DNA of 64,000 nucleotides from Onchocerca volvulus. Its lineage: Eukaryota > Nematoda > Chromadorea > Rhabditida > Onchocercidae. The notes beneath the pieces are model-generated. The model did not search any database, had not been told where the DNA came from, and worked only from the letters and a program-made list of their open reading frames with translations. Shown piece by piece: positions 13,369 to 26,235 of this stretch (within the stretch, counting starts at the first letter, position 1; each line of letters opens with the position of its first letter). The DNA is taken from assembly GCA_000499405.2 (NCBI GenBank), contig HG738139.1:2398976-2462975 (forward strand), given 5' to 3'. Made by a program: the position numbers and the translations under genes.

Positions 13369-16300
13369 ATGAAATGGTTTGAAGGTGGAATAGCTGAAGC
13401 GATTGCTAAAAGTCGCGAGCAGAACGCACTATTTATTGTCAATATTCAACAGCCAGCGGGTAAGATAAGCATCATTTCATATTTCACTTAATCTTAGAAA
13501 TTAAAATTTCGATAGGAAATTAACCAACAAAAACAAAATTATAAATAAATCTTGCTATGGAAATCATACGGTAATGAATTCTTTTTTTTTTTTTTCTGAT
13601 TAAAGGACGATACTTGCTCAATTCCTTCATGATCGTATCTGCTTTTTGACTTACTGTTACTGTTATTGCACTCTGTCATCACTAAATTATAAAAGAAATC
13701 GAGTCATTTTGAATAACATACGTTTCTTTCTATAATTAATGAGATCAAAAAAGAAAAACCTGAATTCAGCTGATTCAATATCTATGAGCTTTATGATACG
13801 AGTTATTGAACTTGATTAATGTATTTGTTTGAAGTGTCGAAATAATTCAGTGCGATCATAAAGAAATTGAACAAATGTTTCACTTTCATCATGAAAAAGA
13901 ATAATAGGATATTTGTATGCACTTCGTTTACATATTTCGTCTTGAAAATCGTTTGCAGTATACATTCTTCATATTGAAATTAATATCAGCAGTAAATGGA
14001 TTGACCTACATTGGTGATATGAAATTCTAAATTTGCAATGGAATTTTTATGATTATAATGATATATTTTAGAGAATAAAGATGAGCAAAGTATGCGAATG
14101 GCTCAGCTTTGGGATAGTATTGATAATAACATTTGCCAACCAGCTTTGGTTGGTATACGTATTTTCCAAGGGACCGAGACAGCAAAACAATTTGCTCAAA
14201 TATGTAAGTTTTCTTCTTATATTTGTATTAAAAAAATTAGTCATCATTGAAGTATTGCACATTTTATGATATTAATGTAATTATATTTTGATTATTTTCA
14301 AATTTTTCGAAAGAGAAATGTAATTAACATTATTAAAACATTCTAGTCAATTTACACATTTGTATCACACTCCATGATATTATCTTTGTTTCTGAATGTT
14401 TAGTTTTTGCAAAGAAATGTCAGTTGGAGAAAGTTTATGATTGAACTGATTTCAGATCCTGTGTTTGTTGTACCAGCATCGTATGTTATCGACTTGAAAG
14501 GGAAACCTCTAGATGTTATTACAATCACTGAAGAAATGAATGAGGATATCTTTGCACAAAGACTTAAGATTGCTATGAAGGCAAGTAATTGATTTTTTTT
14601 TTTTTTTTTGCTTCATCTTTTTTGCTTCCATCAATTTTAATTTTGCATTAACTGGCAAAAAAATTCTGAGGAACTTACTATTATGTAGTTGTGCCGTTAG
14701 GCAACTAATGGAGATCAAAAAATTCTGATGCCGATTTCAGTGTTTCAATTTACAGACTTTGAACATTGCCTGTCAATCTTTATCGTCCACATCAACTGTA
14801 GATAGTAAACCAGATAAAGAAGATACAGAAAGGAAAGAATCGACAATTACTACCATGGAAGAAAAAATAAAAAGGTAATTTTCTAATGGTATGCAAGTTT
14901 GTTCGTTAAATTTATGACTTCGCTTTCCAAGTTCCTACATGAAATATATATTAGAATTTCAAAATATGCATTTTTTTAATGAAAACATTCAATTTATTTA
15001 CTTATCACTCTATGAAATTTTAAATTTTTTAGAGCGCATGATTTGCTTGAAAAAAAACATGAAGAAGACGGAGCTATAAAGAAAAAGGAAGAAAATCAGA
15101 AAGAGATCGAAAGAAGTTTGGGCAAATTAATGGCAGAAGCCAAAGTTAGGCTTAATTTCTTTGTTTTCACACATTTTTTTTTTTTTTGCTTAATTTTATG
15201 GTGTTTATTCAAATGTAAGCCTTAAAAGTTGATTCTAACAACATCTTTACTTTTTAATATCTTTGATGATCAATTACATTCTTACATTTTGAAGATGTCT
15301 CGTGAGGAACGCGAGAGACGTGAAATTGTGGAACAAAAGAATCGCGAAAAACGTGAGCAAGAAGCTTACTTAAAAAAACTCCGTCAGCAAATTAAGTCAG
15401 ATAAGTAAGCATATAAAATAAAATAAGAAAATGTAGTGAAAGAACAAGTATTCAACAAAGAATTTGTTAAAATATTTTTAGAGAAGAGCGAATGAATGGA
15501 ATATTGAGCAATGCGATAGAGCAAAATCAAAAAGCAAAATCTACAGTGCATCAGACTGATATGCCGTCTTCAGTTTCAGACAGGTATTTTCTTCTGTGCT
15601 AAGCGAATAATGAATCAAATGAATGATTAAAGTTAATGTAGCATATTTTTTATTCACTTACTATTAAATGAATCAAATCGAATAGTTGGTTGTTAATGCA
15701 GTGATTCTCAACATGCAATTATGAAACATGACTACAAATGCAGTTCGGCTTCGCAAGATACATTGCGCTGGATGTCTGAAATGTCTGAATAGGCATTTCG
15801 ATAATCCTAAGATTTTTGTTTGAAAATAACTTACAAAATCTGTTCCTTTTTATTTCTTCCAACTTTTTTTTAAAGTTTCGTATACCATATGTTTGGATTT
15901 TAAGTGCTGGATGCCGCATTCAGTGCAAATTTTCGGATGGCTCCACTTTGATACATCAGTTTGCTTCTACAGATATCTTTTCCCAGCTTATAGAAATAAT
16001 CAAGAAGGTATGACTACTACAATTTTACAATTCTAAAGCAATTCATAGTTTATATTGATTTTAGTAGTTTAACTTCGTATTAATTTTGTACTCCGAATAG
16101 TTTTTCATATTGTTTTTTTTTTTTTCAGGATGGACGTCAAGGTGATGATTTTTATATAGTGCAAATGTATCCAAGGCGAGAATTTCCTGACATTACGCAG
16201 ACATTTGCTGAACTAGGTTTAACGCCATCTGCGACTGTTCTCGTGTTTTCTGTAAATTTATATTCATTCATTTCATATATTTTTTACTATTTTTGTGGGC

Positions 16301-16984
16301 GAAAAATTTCATCAAGAATATCAAAATTTAAAAACACTTCCAAAATTAGGGCTTAATTACTTTTGGTAGTACTGCTTCTGTTAATCTTTGAATAAATGGA
16401 ATTTCATTTTCATTGAATACTATTTCAGTCACTTCTACTCGTGTTTTACACATCCTTCAATTGTCCTGAATTTCAGCAAAATTCTTTTTTTTGATGATAT
16501 CATTGGATTTCAATAAATTACTATTTTAGAAACATACACGAATAGTAGCTACTTACGGTGCTTCTAAATGGGTCGGATTACTTCAGTATGCTATTGTAGC
16601 TCCATTTCAAGCTTTATATCGTATCTTGCTTTATATATTTGGTTATAATGGTTCTGCGTCGCCGTTAACCAGTGCAACTAGATCCAACAGTGTTAGCACT
16701 GTACCGAACAAAGTTCGCAAAGAAAAGGAAAGTAATGGGCATTACAAAGACCGTGTTAGACAAGTAAGAATAAATTTGTTAAATGAAGTTTAGATTTTCA
16801 CTTTTATCTGAGGCTTATCATAGATGCATTTTATTTTCCCAGAATAAATTCAAAATGTGAACTTTTGAAAAAAAAAAAAGAATCAATTTAGGAAGGTAAT
16901 GTTCGGAGATTCTATAACGAGGAGGATTCTTCACATTCAGATGACGAAGCCAGGTGGAATGGTAATTCAACTCAGCAACTGTAA
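13369..16984 (+). CDS. UBXN4: UBX domain-containing protein 4 (UBXN4/erasin)
   Basis: An ER-membrane UBX protein that recruits p97/CDC-48 for ER-associated degradation. Exons: 13369-13459, 14072-14203, 14456-14580, 14756-14874, 15033-15144, 15295-15404, 15482-15583, 15905-16007, 16129-16251, 16530-16763, 16892-16984; 447 aa (human 508). The N-terminus (MKWFEGGIAEAIAKSREQNA) begins a thioredoxin-like UAS-type domain running to about residue 116. A Lys/Glu-rich coiled coil spans about 155-262 and the UBX domain about 265-340, with YPRREF at the p97-binding loop. A hydrophobic membrane hairpin lies at about 357-382. The last residues, WNGNSTQQL, match the vertebrate C-terminus almost exactly. 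The start lies 16 nt after a TTTTTCCAG acceptor, consistent with trans-splicing. Intron 3 has a GC donor. Exon 4 could alternatively begin at 14741, adding five residues in frame. Confidence 0.95.
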
Positions 16985-18604
16985 TGATTGACTTCTGGGT
17001 TCCAAGTGTATAAGTGATTTTATTATAATATTTTGCTTATGTTCACTTTTATGTTAATTTTCCAACACATTGTGATCTTATTTTCAATTTTATGATATCT
17101 TTTCCTTAATTCATCTAATTTGGTGTCAGTTCAGTTATGTAACCGAAACTTCCGGTGGATTAAACACTCTTTAATGATTACATTTGTTTGCCTTTTTTGG
17201 GAAGAGATAGATATATGTTATTGTATCTGACATGCAATTGTATTGCGCTACTGAGTAGCTGGAAACTGATTAAAAAGTGAAGACATCATGGTAAATTTGG
17301 AACATGTAAAAGAATAGAAAACAAAGTTTCCCCTCGAAATGATGCAAATATTTCCTTTAATCAATCAGTTAACTTTTTTGCTTTCCAGAATAATATATAT
17401 AACAGAATTGGAATAACTTATACAAAATTATTTTAACAAAAAAGTCGTGCAGTATAGGTGACAAAGTATTTAAGAATATTCGAAATATTTCTTGTTTCGT
17501 GGAACTTATTTTACAATTCAAATTGATCTTCAAATTTCTGTTCTTGAATCTGAACTTTTTTCCACATGAATTTTTCATATTCATCTATTCCAACTGTTGT
17601 ATTTGTCTATCCTTGCTTTCTTTTCTTTCACAGCTTTTGTTTTGATAGTATCTATAGAATGAAGAATAAATCAGTTTATTGAAGAGTTTCCTAATTATCA
17701 TTTTGGCAAATACAATTCTATTGATAGGAATACACTGGTAAAAAGTTAAATGATGTAAAATTAGCAGCAGAAGATGATATGAGAATGGCGGTACATTTTC
17801 TTTTGGTTCACATAGGTACGTACCAAAATATTGTATATAAATAAATGTAGTTGGGAATTTGCATACTAAGAATTATTTTAGTAATTCATTCGTTACCGAC
17901 TAGTTAATAAATGATAACAGTTAATGATTTGTTTTTTCAGATGATCCTTGAAAATGTACAACCAAACAAAAACTTCTCAACATAAGTCTAAAATTTTTCT
18001 TCTGAATGTAACTGGAATTTTCTAGAATTTTCTAGAATCTAGAATATAACTTTGTCGTGATAGTGCATTTCTTCTAGTTCACATTTCCTTCTGGTATCAT
18101 ATCATTTTATTCTATTACTTATCGGTTATATATATAAACCTATAATTGTCATAGTTATAATTTAATAAAAAAAGAAATGATATTATAAAAATGATCGGTT
18201 ATTTGTAAATATTTTCATTACACTTCAATTAACATAATGATAATAATGAGGTGTTTCTTCTTTCTTCTGCAGTAGAAAGAAAAAAAGAATGAAATGATAA
18301 AAAAGACAATTGTCAACATTATCGATTGTCTGCGACAACTTCATCTTATCCTAATTAACATCTAATTAATAAAATGATGGGTAGTAAATAAAGTAGTATT
18401 CCTTCTCTTTTTTTTTTTTTTTTTATGCATCATTTCATCATTCCATTTTGATATAATAGTATTAGTCAAAAGCATAGACAGATACAAGAGGAGAAGATTA
18501 AACTGAATGTTATTTGACATTTTTTTCTTTTGATGAAATACTAAAATGTGTATGTACATGTCTGTGACAGCTGGGAGGGTGGTGCCCGTCTGTTGGCGAT
18601 CAGC

Positions 18605-18703
18605 TGGAATGGATCGGTTGAACGGCGCGATTCACAGACAGATAGATTGGTTGGAATGGATGGTTGGAATGGATCGGTTGGAATGGATCGCTGAAATGGA
18701 TGG
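18605..18703. repeat. Tandem repeat of about 14 bp (GGTTGGAATGGATC)
   Basis: Five to six imperfect copies of GGTTGGAATGGATC. One is at 18606-18620; then comes a 26-bp interruption; then a run at 18647-18703. The patch is clearly richer in G than its A+T-rich surroundings. Confidence 0.8.
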
Positions 18704-18834
18704 CACAGCATTGTAGTAGCCTCACTCCAATTTTTCTTCTTTCCTTATAGCACGCCCAGCACCTCTATCTGTTAGCATCTTTTTTTTTTTTTTTTTTCAC
18801 TTCCATTTTATTGTCATTTTTATCGGTTTTACAC

Positions 18835-19075
18835 ACGTATGCACGCATATGTGCACGTGCGTCCATGCGAAACCATATACATTTACACGTACACATACAT
18901 ACGCATACACACGTATATACATATATCCATGCACACACGTACATACACGCATGCATAACGTACACAGATCATACCCGTTGACATGCATATATGTACACAT
19001 CCATACACACACACATACGCATATATATACACTACAAACTCATACACATTCACCTACATACATATATACATATAC
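18835..19075. repeat. Alternating purine-pyrimidine (CA/CGTA-rich) simple repeat
   Basis: A long run of degenerate CACA, CATACA, CACGTA and ATATAC words on the plus strand, almost strictly alternating purine and pyrimidine. It explains the overlapping open frames of Tyr/Val/Cys-Met (minus) and Thr-His (plus) composition here. Confidence 0.85.
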
Positions 19076-19789
19076 TCAATTCTGATGATTTTTGAACATT
19101 TCTAAATGCTAGCGTGTTTAACCGGTAACATATTCACGCCCATTTTTGAAGTTGCGAAGAAATATCAAGGAATTTTTCCTTTTAAATTCCAAGAAATTTC
19201 AGAAAATTTGATAAAAATCAGCTATTGAGTTTTGTGTTGATCCGTGTTGATTGGTGATTAAATTACATCGCATTGTCCTGATTGATTGATTGGTTCGGAT
19301 GAGATTTATCGGCATTAAGTCCCGCGAAAATTTCGATTTAATGTATTTATTTTGTTTTGATTAGTGTTAGTCTGCAACAGATGTGTTAATAATTGCTTCA
19401 ATGGATCATGCAATTCTTTCTTTCAATTTTAAATTAATATTCGCGGTCTGTTTGGCTCCCCCTCCATAGAATAGGCTTCATGCTTTGGAGGTTTAAAAAT
19501 TTAAAATGAAGTACGAAACCGATTAGTACTCAGTATTAATGCTCATTTGGACGCTAAACGGTATAGTATTACAAAAGTAGTTATTTTATAGTAAGATGAT
19601 CAAAGATACATTCTGATCTATAAGCAATTTTTTCCCGTTTAATTCAACATCTGATATTTCACATACCAACCCACTCAATAGAAACTTCCCCAACTTATTT
19701 AAGCAAATTGCAAAACAAATTTGTAGTTGTCGTCTATTTCATTCTATATAAGTTAAAGGCATTATCCGTGTTCCAACTAGTCCATATAA

Positions 19790-20145
19790 ATAAAAGTGCC
19801 CGCTCACTTTTATCTTTATTGATGCAATGTTGTTTCAAAATTTCAAATCAATCGGAGAACCGTTTTGTCAGAAGTCACAACGAACGTTACACTTTTATTT
19901 CTATAGATTATTTGTTGACCATTGCTTTGTTTTACTTGTTAGTCAGAGTGTTTTTGGCGGGAAACATGTTTCTTCTTACGGTGCTTTGGTGGTAAACATG
20001 TTTATCCTTATGGGAAGATTAAAAAAAAAAAATAGGTATTTCTATATCAAAACAAGCATCTATTCGAATGCAACGTTGTATTGAAATTTCAAAGCAATGT
20101 GCCAAAAGCCACAACGAACATTTACATTTTTATTTATGTAGATTG
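19790..20145 (+). mobile_element. Dispersed repeat, copy 1 (probably a non-autonomous retroelement)
   Basis: Shares ordered blocks with 60868-61302: a GCAACG-TTGTATCAAA block, CACAACGAACATTTACA, then TTTTTATTTATATAGAT, then GGCGGGAAACATGTTT and TAAACATGTTTATCCTT. The GCAACG...TATAGAT block occurs twice within this copy (about 19822-19910 and 20068-20145), so the element has a repeated end. The T-rich ATATAGAT terminus resembles 3' ends of some non-LTR/SINE elements. That class is inferred. No intact coding capacity is seen. Confidence 0.7.
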
Positions 20146-20436
20146 TTTCCTGTTATCTGCTTAATTTTCAAACATAAATATAATCATAAGTAACTATTTC
20201 GGAACTTGTTTAATCAAATTGAAAACAGTTCTACTTAGATTAATAGGCGGAAACATTCGTTCATATACATTCTATCTTCGAGCGTATACATGAAATATTC
20301 ATTACATATTTATGTCTTCAACATATGCTATATCTCTTTTCTTTTCCACCTTTTACAAAATCATTTTAAGCGATTATTGAATAAATTCTTTAACTTATTA
20401 ATTTGTTGTTGTTGTTTAGTAGGAAAGAACGGAAAA

Positions 20437-23400
20437 ATGAAGGATGAATATATAGCACGTCTGGAAAGTACGAACGGTGCACTCTCAATAGTGAAAACTA
20501 AAGGTAATAATAGTAACAGTGCAGATGAAGACGAAGAACGATTTTCCGCTCAATCTCATAGAAGGTTCATTATTTTCATTATTGAGAATCATCGAGTTTC
20601 GTGTTTCATCTTCTTATTTTGAATAGAAAATATATTTAAATATATTTTATTCTGTAGATCTAGAGCAGATTAAAGATTAATTCGTTATACAGAATCCAGA
20701 AATTGTTCTTGTTTAAAGTTTGAGATTTTATTCAGAATGAACTTTTTCAATTTTTTTTTTTTAGATTTGCAATATAATAATAAAAATAGTTCCATTAATT
20801 AAATTTGTCGCACTGAACAAATGAGCTGTTATTATTTGGTTAATAGTAAATTGCATTTGTATACGTTTCCCGAAAGTTTTTGCTATTTATTTCTGCTTAC
20901 TTTGCAATTTACGCCAAGAATGGATAGCAATTCAGAATAAAAAGATTAGATATGATTTCTCCAAATAATCAGATAACATAGGATGCTTTCTAATTTTTTG
21001 TCTTTTCGTGTTCTCATCAAATTTCAAAATTGTTTAATTAAGCAATTCATCGAATGAAGTAAATAAATATTTAGTCATTTTAATTATTACAAAAAGAAAG
21101 CAATCAAATCATATCTATGTATAGAATCTGAATAAGATTTTCTTATTATTCCGTGTAATAGTAGAATACGAGGAATTTATCGAGACTTGTTTATCACTAA
21201 TAAAGAATATGAGCTATAAAAAGAAAAAATTACATCCCCATATGAAGCTATTTTTGAATACTTCCGGGAAGTAAAGGCTTATTTTGTCTGGAAATGAGCC
21301 AAGATGATTGATAAATAGCCTATAAATAAAGTATTTTTTCTTTTCTAATATTATCGAGCTGATATCTCTTCTTTTGCATTACTTTTCAGATTTCTAAATA
21401 AGATAAAAAAAAAAAAAAAAGTTAATGCATTTTATAAGAAAGAAATAACTAAGTTAAATGGAACTAGGCCAATTGAAACTAAGTTAAGCTAAGCCAAATG
21501 TTGAAGTTTAATTAAATTAATTGATTACATTAAGCTCGCTTGTGTATGTATATATTATGTGTGCGCATATGTATGTATATATGTACGGATGTGTGTATGT
21601 ATGTGTATAAATGTACTTTTGAAAAAGCGATGAAATGAACCATAAAGATGCAAATGTTCTTTTGCAACATTGCCAGTTTTATTTTACCCTTAATTACTTC
21701 ATCCTTTTCTTTCACATCCTTCACGTATTACCGATGAAAAATTTGGAAACTTATTTTGTGTACACAAGTATATTTCTCTATCTCTCTCTGTAAATCATCA
21801 TCTGTATATGTTTATGTAGGTGTAGATGGATGGATATGTGGGTGTGGATGAGTAGTAGTAGTCAGTCCACTTTTGATCACAGAATAGCGGGCAACTTCTG
21901 TTCTTGTTTTTGTAGTTCTTTTGATGTCGATAGCAAATAGTGGTAGTATGTTGGTTTGGTAGTAATTGATAGCGGCGGTTGCAAACGATCATGGTGATAT
22001 GTGTATATGTCTGTATGTGTGTGCATGTATGTGTAAGTACATTTGTCTGTATGTGTAAGTATGTGTGTGTATGTGTGTGCATGTATGTGTAAGTATGTGT
22101 ATGTATGTGTATGCATGTATGTGTAAGTATGTGTGTGTATGTATACGTGTGTGCACGCTTTTCCGCAGCATTTTAGCAACATTTTTTGTTTCTAATCTTC
22201 TCATATGATACAAATTTAGGGAATAAAAGAATGCAGATTGTATCGTATTATTTCACTGTACATACATTCTGTGATAATAGATGTAAAAGATAAATTTCAT
22301 TTTAAGTTATCGTAAGAGTATCAAGAATAGAATGGAAATTTTTCAAATTATCGTAATAATTATTAAAAATATCTTGCGAAGTTTTCATGTTATTGAAATA
22401 AGTAACAAGGAATAGCCTGAAAGATTTCATGTGAACATAATAAGCATGAAATATAGCATGGAAAGTTCGATCTCGGTAGCGCAATAAATTTATGACATCA
22501 TAAATTGTTATTGTTTATAATTGAAGTGATAAATTACAAAATCATCGCAGTATTTTGCTAAAAGAGCAGCATTAATTATCTGAAGAAATTGTAATTAATT
22601 ATTTGTTTTTTTTTTTTTTCAGTTAAATTTCTAATCAGATGACAGTATTTTAAAATAAACAAAAATAAATGTAAGAACGATAAAAAATTTTCTCGTAGGA
22701 AAATTGTTAATCGTATTTCCAAATATTTTAGTTTTGATAGTTAGAATAGTTACAACTATCGGTTCATCAATAGGCATAAAAGATATCTTCATTTTAGAAA
22801 TAATGTGGGAATTTGGCGAAATCCACTTTGTCCGTTTTATGATGTACGTAAGGAATGATAAAAAATTTTCATATTGAGAATGGGATTTAAAAAAACAGTT
22901 TTTTCACAAAACATATATTTCAAGATTGTTTAAAAATATTTAAAAAAGTAACTCCTAAGATTAAGAATCGTATGATTAGCCTAACTTGCCAAATTTTTTT
23001 GAGATGGGAGAATTACGTGATTATGTATGTGACTTACTGAATGTTTTGAAGTGAAAGAATTACGTGATTAGCAGATATTTTGAAATAAGATATTGATATC
23101 ACATTCATTGGATCATTTGCTAAATTCTTAGTTGTTCGCTTTTCAATTCAAAAAGAAAGAAATATGATCAAAGATGTATGCATGACCCATCTTGGATTTG
23201 AAGCCCCGCTGCTATCTGAAACCTAATACTTAATGAGATATTTTTTCTAACAGATGGCTTGAAAGATATCCGATAATAGCAATAGAAACAATAAGGAATT
23301 CGAATTATACAAATTAGGCAATTAGACAAAAGGAAGAAGTGCTTTTCAATGTTGCGCATCATTTATACAGCACCCCAGACATTCTAGGCTATGATTTTGG

Positions 23401-26235
23401 CGGCTCAATGTTTAGATTCTAAATCTAAAAAAAGATCGGAGAAATTGGTAAAACAGTGTTCATCATCCATCATTGCTGAAAAATTGATCATTGTTTATGT
23501 GTCTACAAAGCTCATTTGATATATTTGTTTGACATTTTATTTTCTTAGTGTTCAGTTGAAGGGTATTAAGTTTTAAACTTAAAATTAAGGACTAATAGAG
23601 CGGTTACGCTCATTTTGTCTTCTTTTTATCCATATAGTTCAATAAATTCACTCTGTTGTGTTGTAGTTGGTCAAATCTTCATTTCTTGTTTCTTTATTGA
23701 AATTTTTGATTTAAGAATTAATTTTAGCGAGTCGCCATCATATCATACGGGCAGTAGTGAGCCACCGAATGATCCCATATCACCGCCGATGGGCGGTAAT
23801 ATCGACACAACCGATCGGCGCCTTCGTCGTCAAATTGCCAATTGCAACGAACGTCGTCGTATGCAAAGTATCAATGCCGGTTTTCAATCATTGAAATTGC
23901 TATTGCCTAGAAGAGATGGTGAAAAATTGAGCAAAGTGAGTCTTTTGTTATGATAACTGCACACTCATTGAATTGTTACTAAGGAAAAGATGAAAGTATC
24001 TTTGTGATTTGCAAGAAACGCATCATTTCAAGTTTTTATTGTTGTCCGCTAAATGTATTTTAGCAAACAATAATTTGGCTCATTGCCCGCTATATATCTT
24101 TCCAAGGGCATAGGCAGCGAGCTCATAATTGCATGTACGTAAGAAGAAACTAGCATTGAAAAAAAAAAAGAAGAAGAGCAAATAGAAAAGGTATTTTTAG
24201 TATTATGTTTACCTTACTAAAAATTTTTTTTTGCGCTAAATTTAGCTATTTTAGGCTGCAATACTGCAACATACAGTGGAACTAATTCAGACATTGCGTG
24301 CTGAGAAAATGAAGCTTATCGAAGAGAAAGAAACAGTTATAAATGCTAAAAAGCGAAAAATTCAAGGTTTTCTTGAATTGATAACAAAAAAAAAAAAGAA
24401 AAAAAATGAATTGCTCTGTTGTTTATCCTAAAAATTTTATTATCATTGCAATATTTGATCAAGTTTGAACAGTGCTTCCTTATCATATAAAGTTTATATG
24501 TAGTGTTTAAAAAAGTAACAAATGCTTGGAGACAAAAAAATTTTTTTGGCGCACAGAGATCTCATACTCTATAAAGCTATTACATTCCCATTTGAATGTT
24601 TACTGTTCGAATTCTGCAAAAAGCCAATAATTGGATTTCTAAGCATGTTATTGCTATATTGCCTACGAGCCTCTTACGATTTTTGCGATGAACATTAAAG
24701 AGATGGAATTGCTCCTCTGTTCATATTAAATATTCTTTTATTTTTTATTTTTCCAGATGAAAATATGCGGGAACATGGTATAATAGGTGAATTGACAGCT
24801 GCGCTGGAACACGAGCGTCGTCTGCGACATCTTTATGAGAGAATGTTTAATTTATGGACAAGTTCTCCGGTGCTTTCACAGTTCCTTCCAAAACCGAATA
24901 CATCGATAATTAATCCAGCTATTGCGCTGCAGAATGTCATACCTCCAATTTTACATACACGTGGATTTGCAGGTTCTTGTTTGAAATTTAACTTTAAATT
25001 AAATTATTTATTATTTTACAAGTCTTTCCTTTCAGCTGTTTTTTTCATTCATTTTTAGAATAATAGCTGTTTTGTTGCTATATGCCGTATCCTTTGGTGT
25101 AAGCAAAAAGTTTTTTAACATGAAAAAATTCGAAAACTTTCATAATTTTGAAGATTTATCATCATTCATATGTTGATCACAAATATTAGTGAATTTCGTA
25201 GAGTAAACTTATTGAAGTATTGTTTTGTTAAATCAGATTTGTTTCGGAATTTTTTACAGAATTCTCTCAGTCTTTATCCAGCATTTGAAAATTCAGGAAT
25301 GAATTGGATTCTAGTGTAATTTAGAAGAATCCCATGGGAATTTCGATGGGCGGACTTAGTCTTTTTGCATCTAAAAAATTGTGAATTAGCGTGAAGAATT
25401 ATTCAAAATTTCATCCATAATAACCTTATAATTATCGAGAGGATCATGTAGAGTCCGTTCCCATTTCCTTTCCATCTTCTGAATGAAATTCCGAAAAAAT
25501 GGAGCTATTAACGAAGCTCTTATGTAATATGAAAATTTGATCATGTAGCTACTATTTTTAGGTTGATTTATTTAGAAAACCTTGTGTAAATGAATCAAAA
25601 AGAAATTATTTTTATGTCTTTCAAAATTTTTGGAAATCAGTGAAAATTTCAAGATAGTTTAATCTTTGTTGTTTTTAGTTTTACGAATCATTTAAATAAA
25701 ATTGTTCCAGTCGTTTTAGGTTAATTTACTCCATTCAGAATCCACTGAGAATGTATCGTTTTCTTTTTCAGGACTTTTACCGCCTGCACTTCTGATCGAT
25801 AATTTGTTGACCAACGCACGAATAAATAGTAATGGTTGTGGTACTGGTAATGATAATAGTAGTGGTAGTGCTGGACCATTACAAACTACAAGTTTCGATT
25901 TAAGTATGTTTACCGGTAATTTGATATCGGAAACAGCGGTATCAGCAATAGCAGCTAATAACGAAGCACGCTTTACTGATGACAGAAAACCGTCACCATC
26001 ACAAACACAACCACCACCACCGATTGGTGATTTGCTTACACAACCATCACCGTTCCCCTTTAATTCTCTAGAAAATGCCTCTGGAACTAATTTGAATTCA
26101 AATTTCTATACAATTCTGGAAGCAATTCGACAGTTAGAAGAAAGTGCTTCAAATCTTAATGGTTCCACTACTACATCGACGGTTAACCAACAACAACAAC
26201 AACAACAGCAACAACCGAATGTATTAGTTCGTTAA
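20437..26235 (+). CDS. TFAP4: bHLH transcription factor AP-4 (TFAP4; C. elegans HLH-11 type)
   Basis: A DNA-binding nuclear regulator expected to bind symmetrical CAGCTG E-boxes as a homodimer. Exons: 20437-20564, 23728-23935, 24255-24366, 24757-24972, 25772-26235; 375 aa (human 338). The basic helix-loop-helix spans about residues 73-126. Its basic region contains RRQIANCNERRRMQSINAGF, with the E-box-contacting Glu at about 84, and its loop contains DGEKLSK, both nearly identical to vertebrate AP-4. A second helical, leucine-rich segment follows at about 150-220. Near the C-terminus, FYTILEAIRQLEES matches the conserved AP-4 tail motif, followed by poly-Gln. The first exon is chosen because a TTTAG acceptor ends 17 nt before the ATG and its phase fits exon 2. 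That exon has no conserved motif and is the least certain part. Intron 1 is about 3.2 kb and carries TG repeats. Confidence 0.92.
21538..21616. repeat. TG/TA-rich simple repeat
   Basis: Degenerate TGTATG and TATATG words within TFAP4 intron 1. The strand orientation (TG on plus) is opposite to the CA-rich repeat at 18835-19075. Confidence 0.8.
21992..22158. repeat. (TGTATG)n-type simple repeat
   Basis: A long run of TGTATGTGTG and TGTAAG words on the plus strand in TFAP4 intron 1. It produces the Thr-His rich minus-strand open frames here, which are not genes. Confidence 0.85.

Larger units (their letters stand above)
16985..20436. other. Interval between UBXN4 and TFAP4
   Basis: It holds the UBXN4 3' UTR, then A+T-rich DNA. 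An orphan spliced-looking coding segment lies at 17728-17815 plus 17941-17951 (see findings). A G+C-richer patch at about 18560-18760 has 14-bp repeats and two CAGCTG E-boxes. A CA-rich simple repeat and one copy of a dispersed element follow. No complete gene is recognised. The open frames across the repeats are composition artefacts. Confidence 0.6.

Noticed and set aside
12564..16984. MED1 and UBXN4 as an operon
   Set aside because: They are on opposite strands and divergent, so co-transcription is impossible.
18765..19085. Overlapping Cys/Tyr/Val and Thr/His open frames on both strands
   Set aside because: They lie wholly in the CA-rich simple repeat and have no complex sequence.
19708..20084. 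Hydrophobic 85-95 codon open frames
   Set aside because: They fall in dispersed-repeat copy 1; the frame is not kept in copy 2.
21798..22213. Thr-His-rich minus-strand open frames
   Set aside because: Products of the TG repeat in TFAP4 intron 1.
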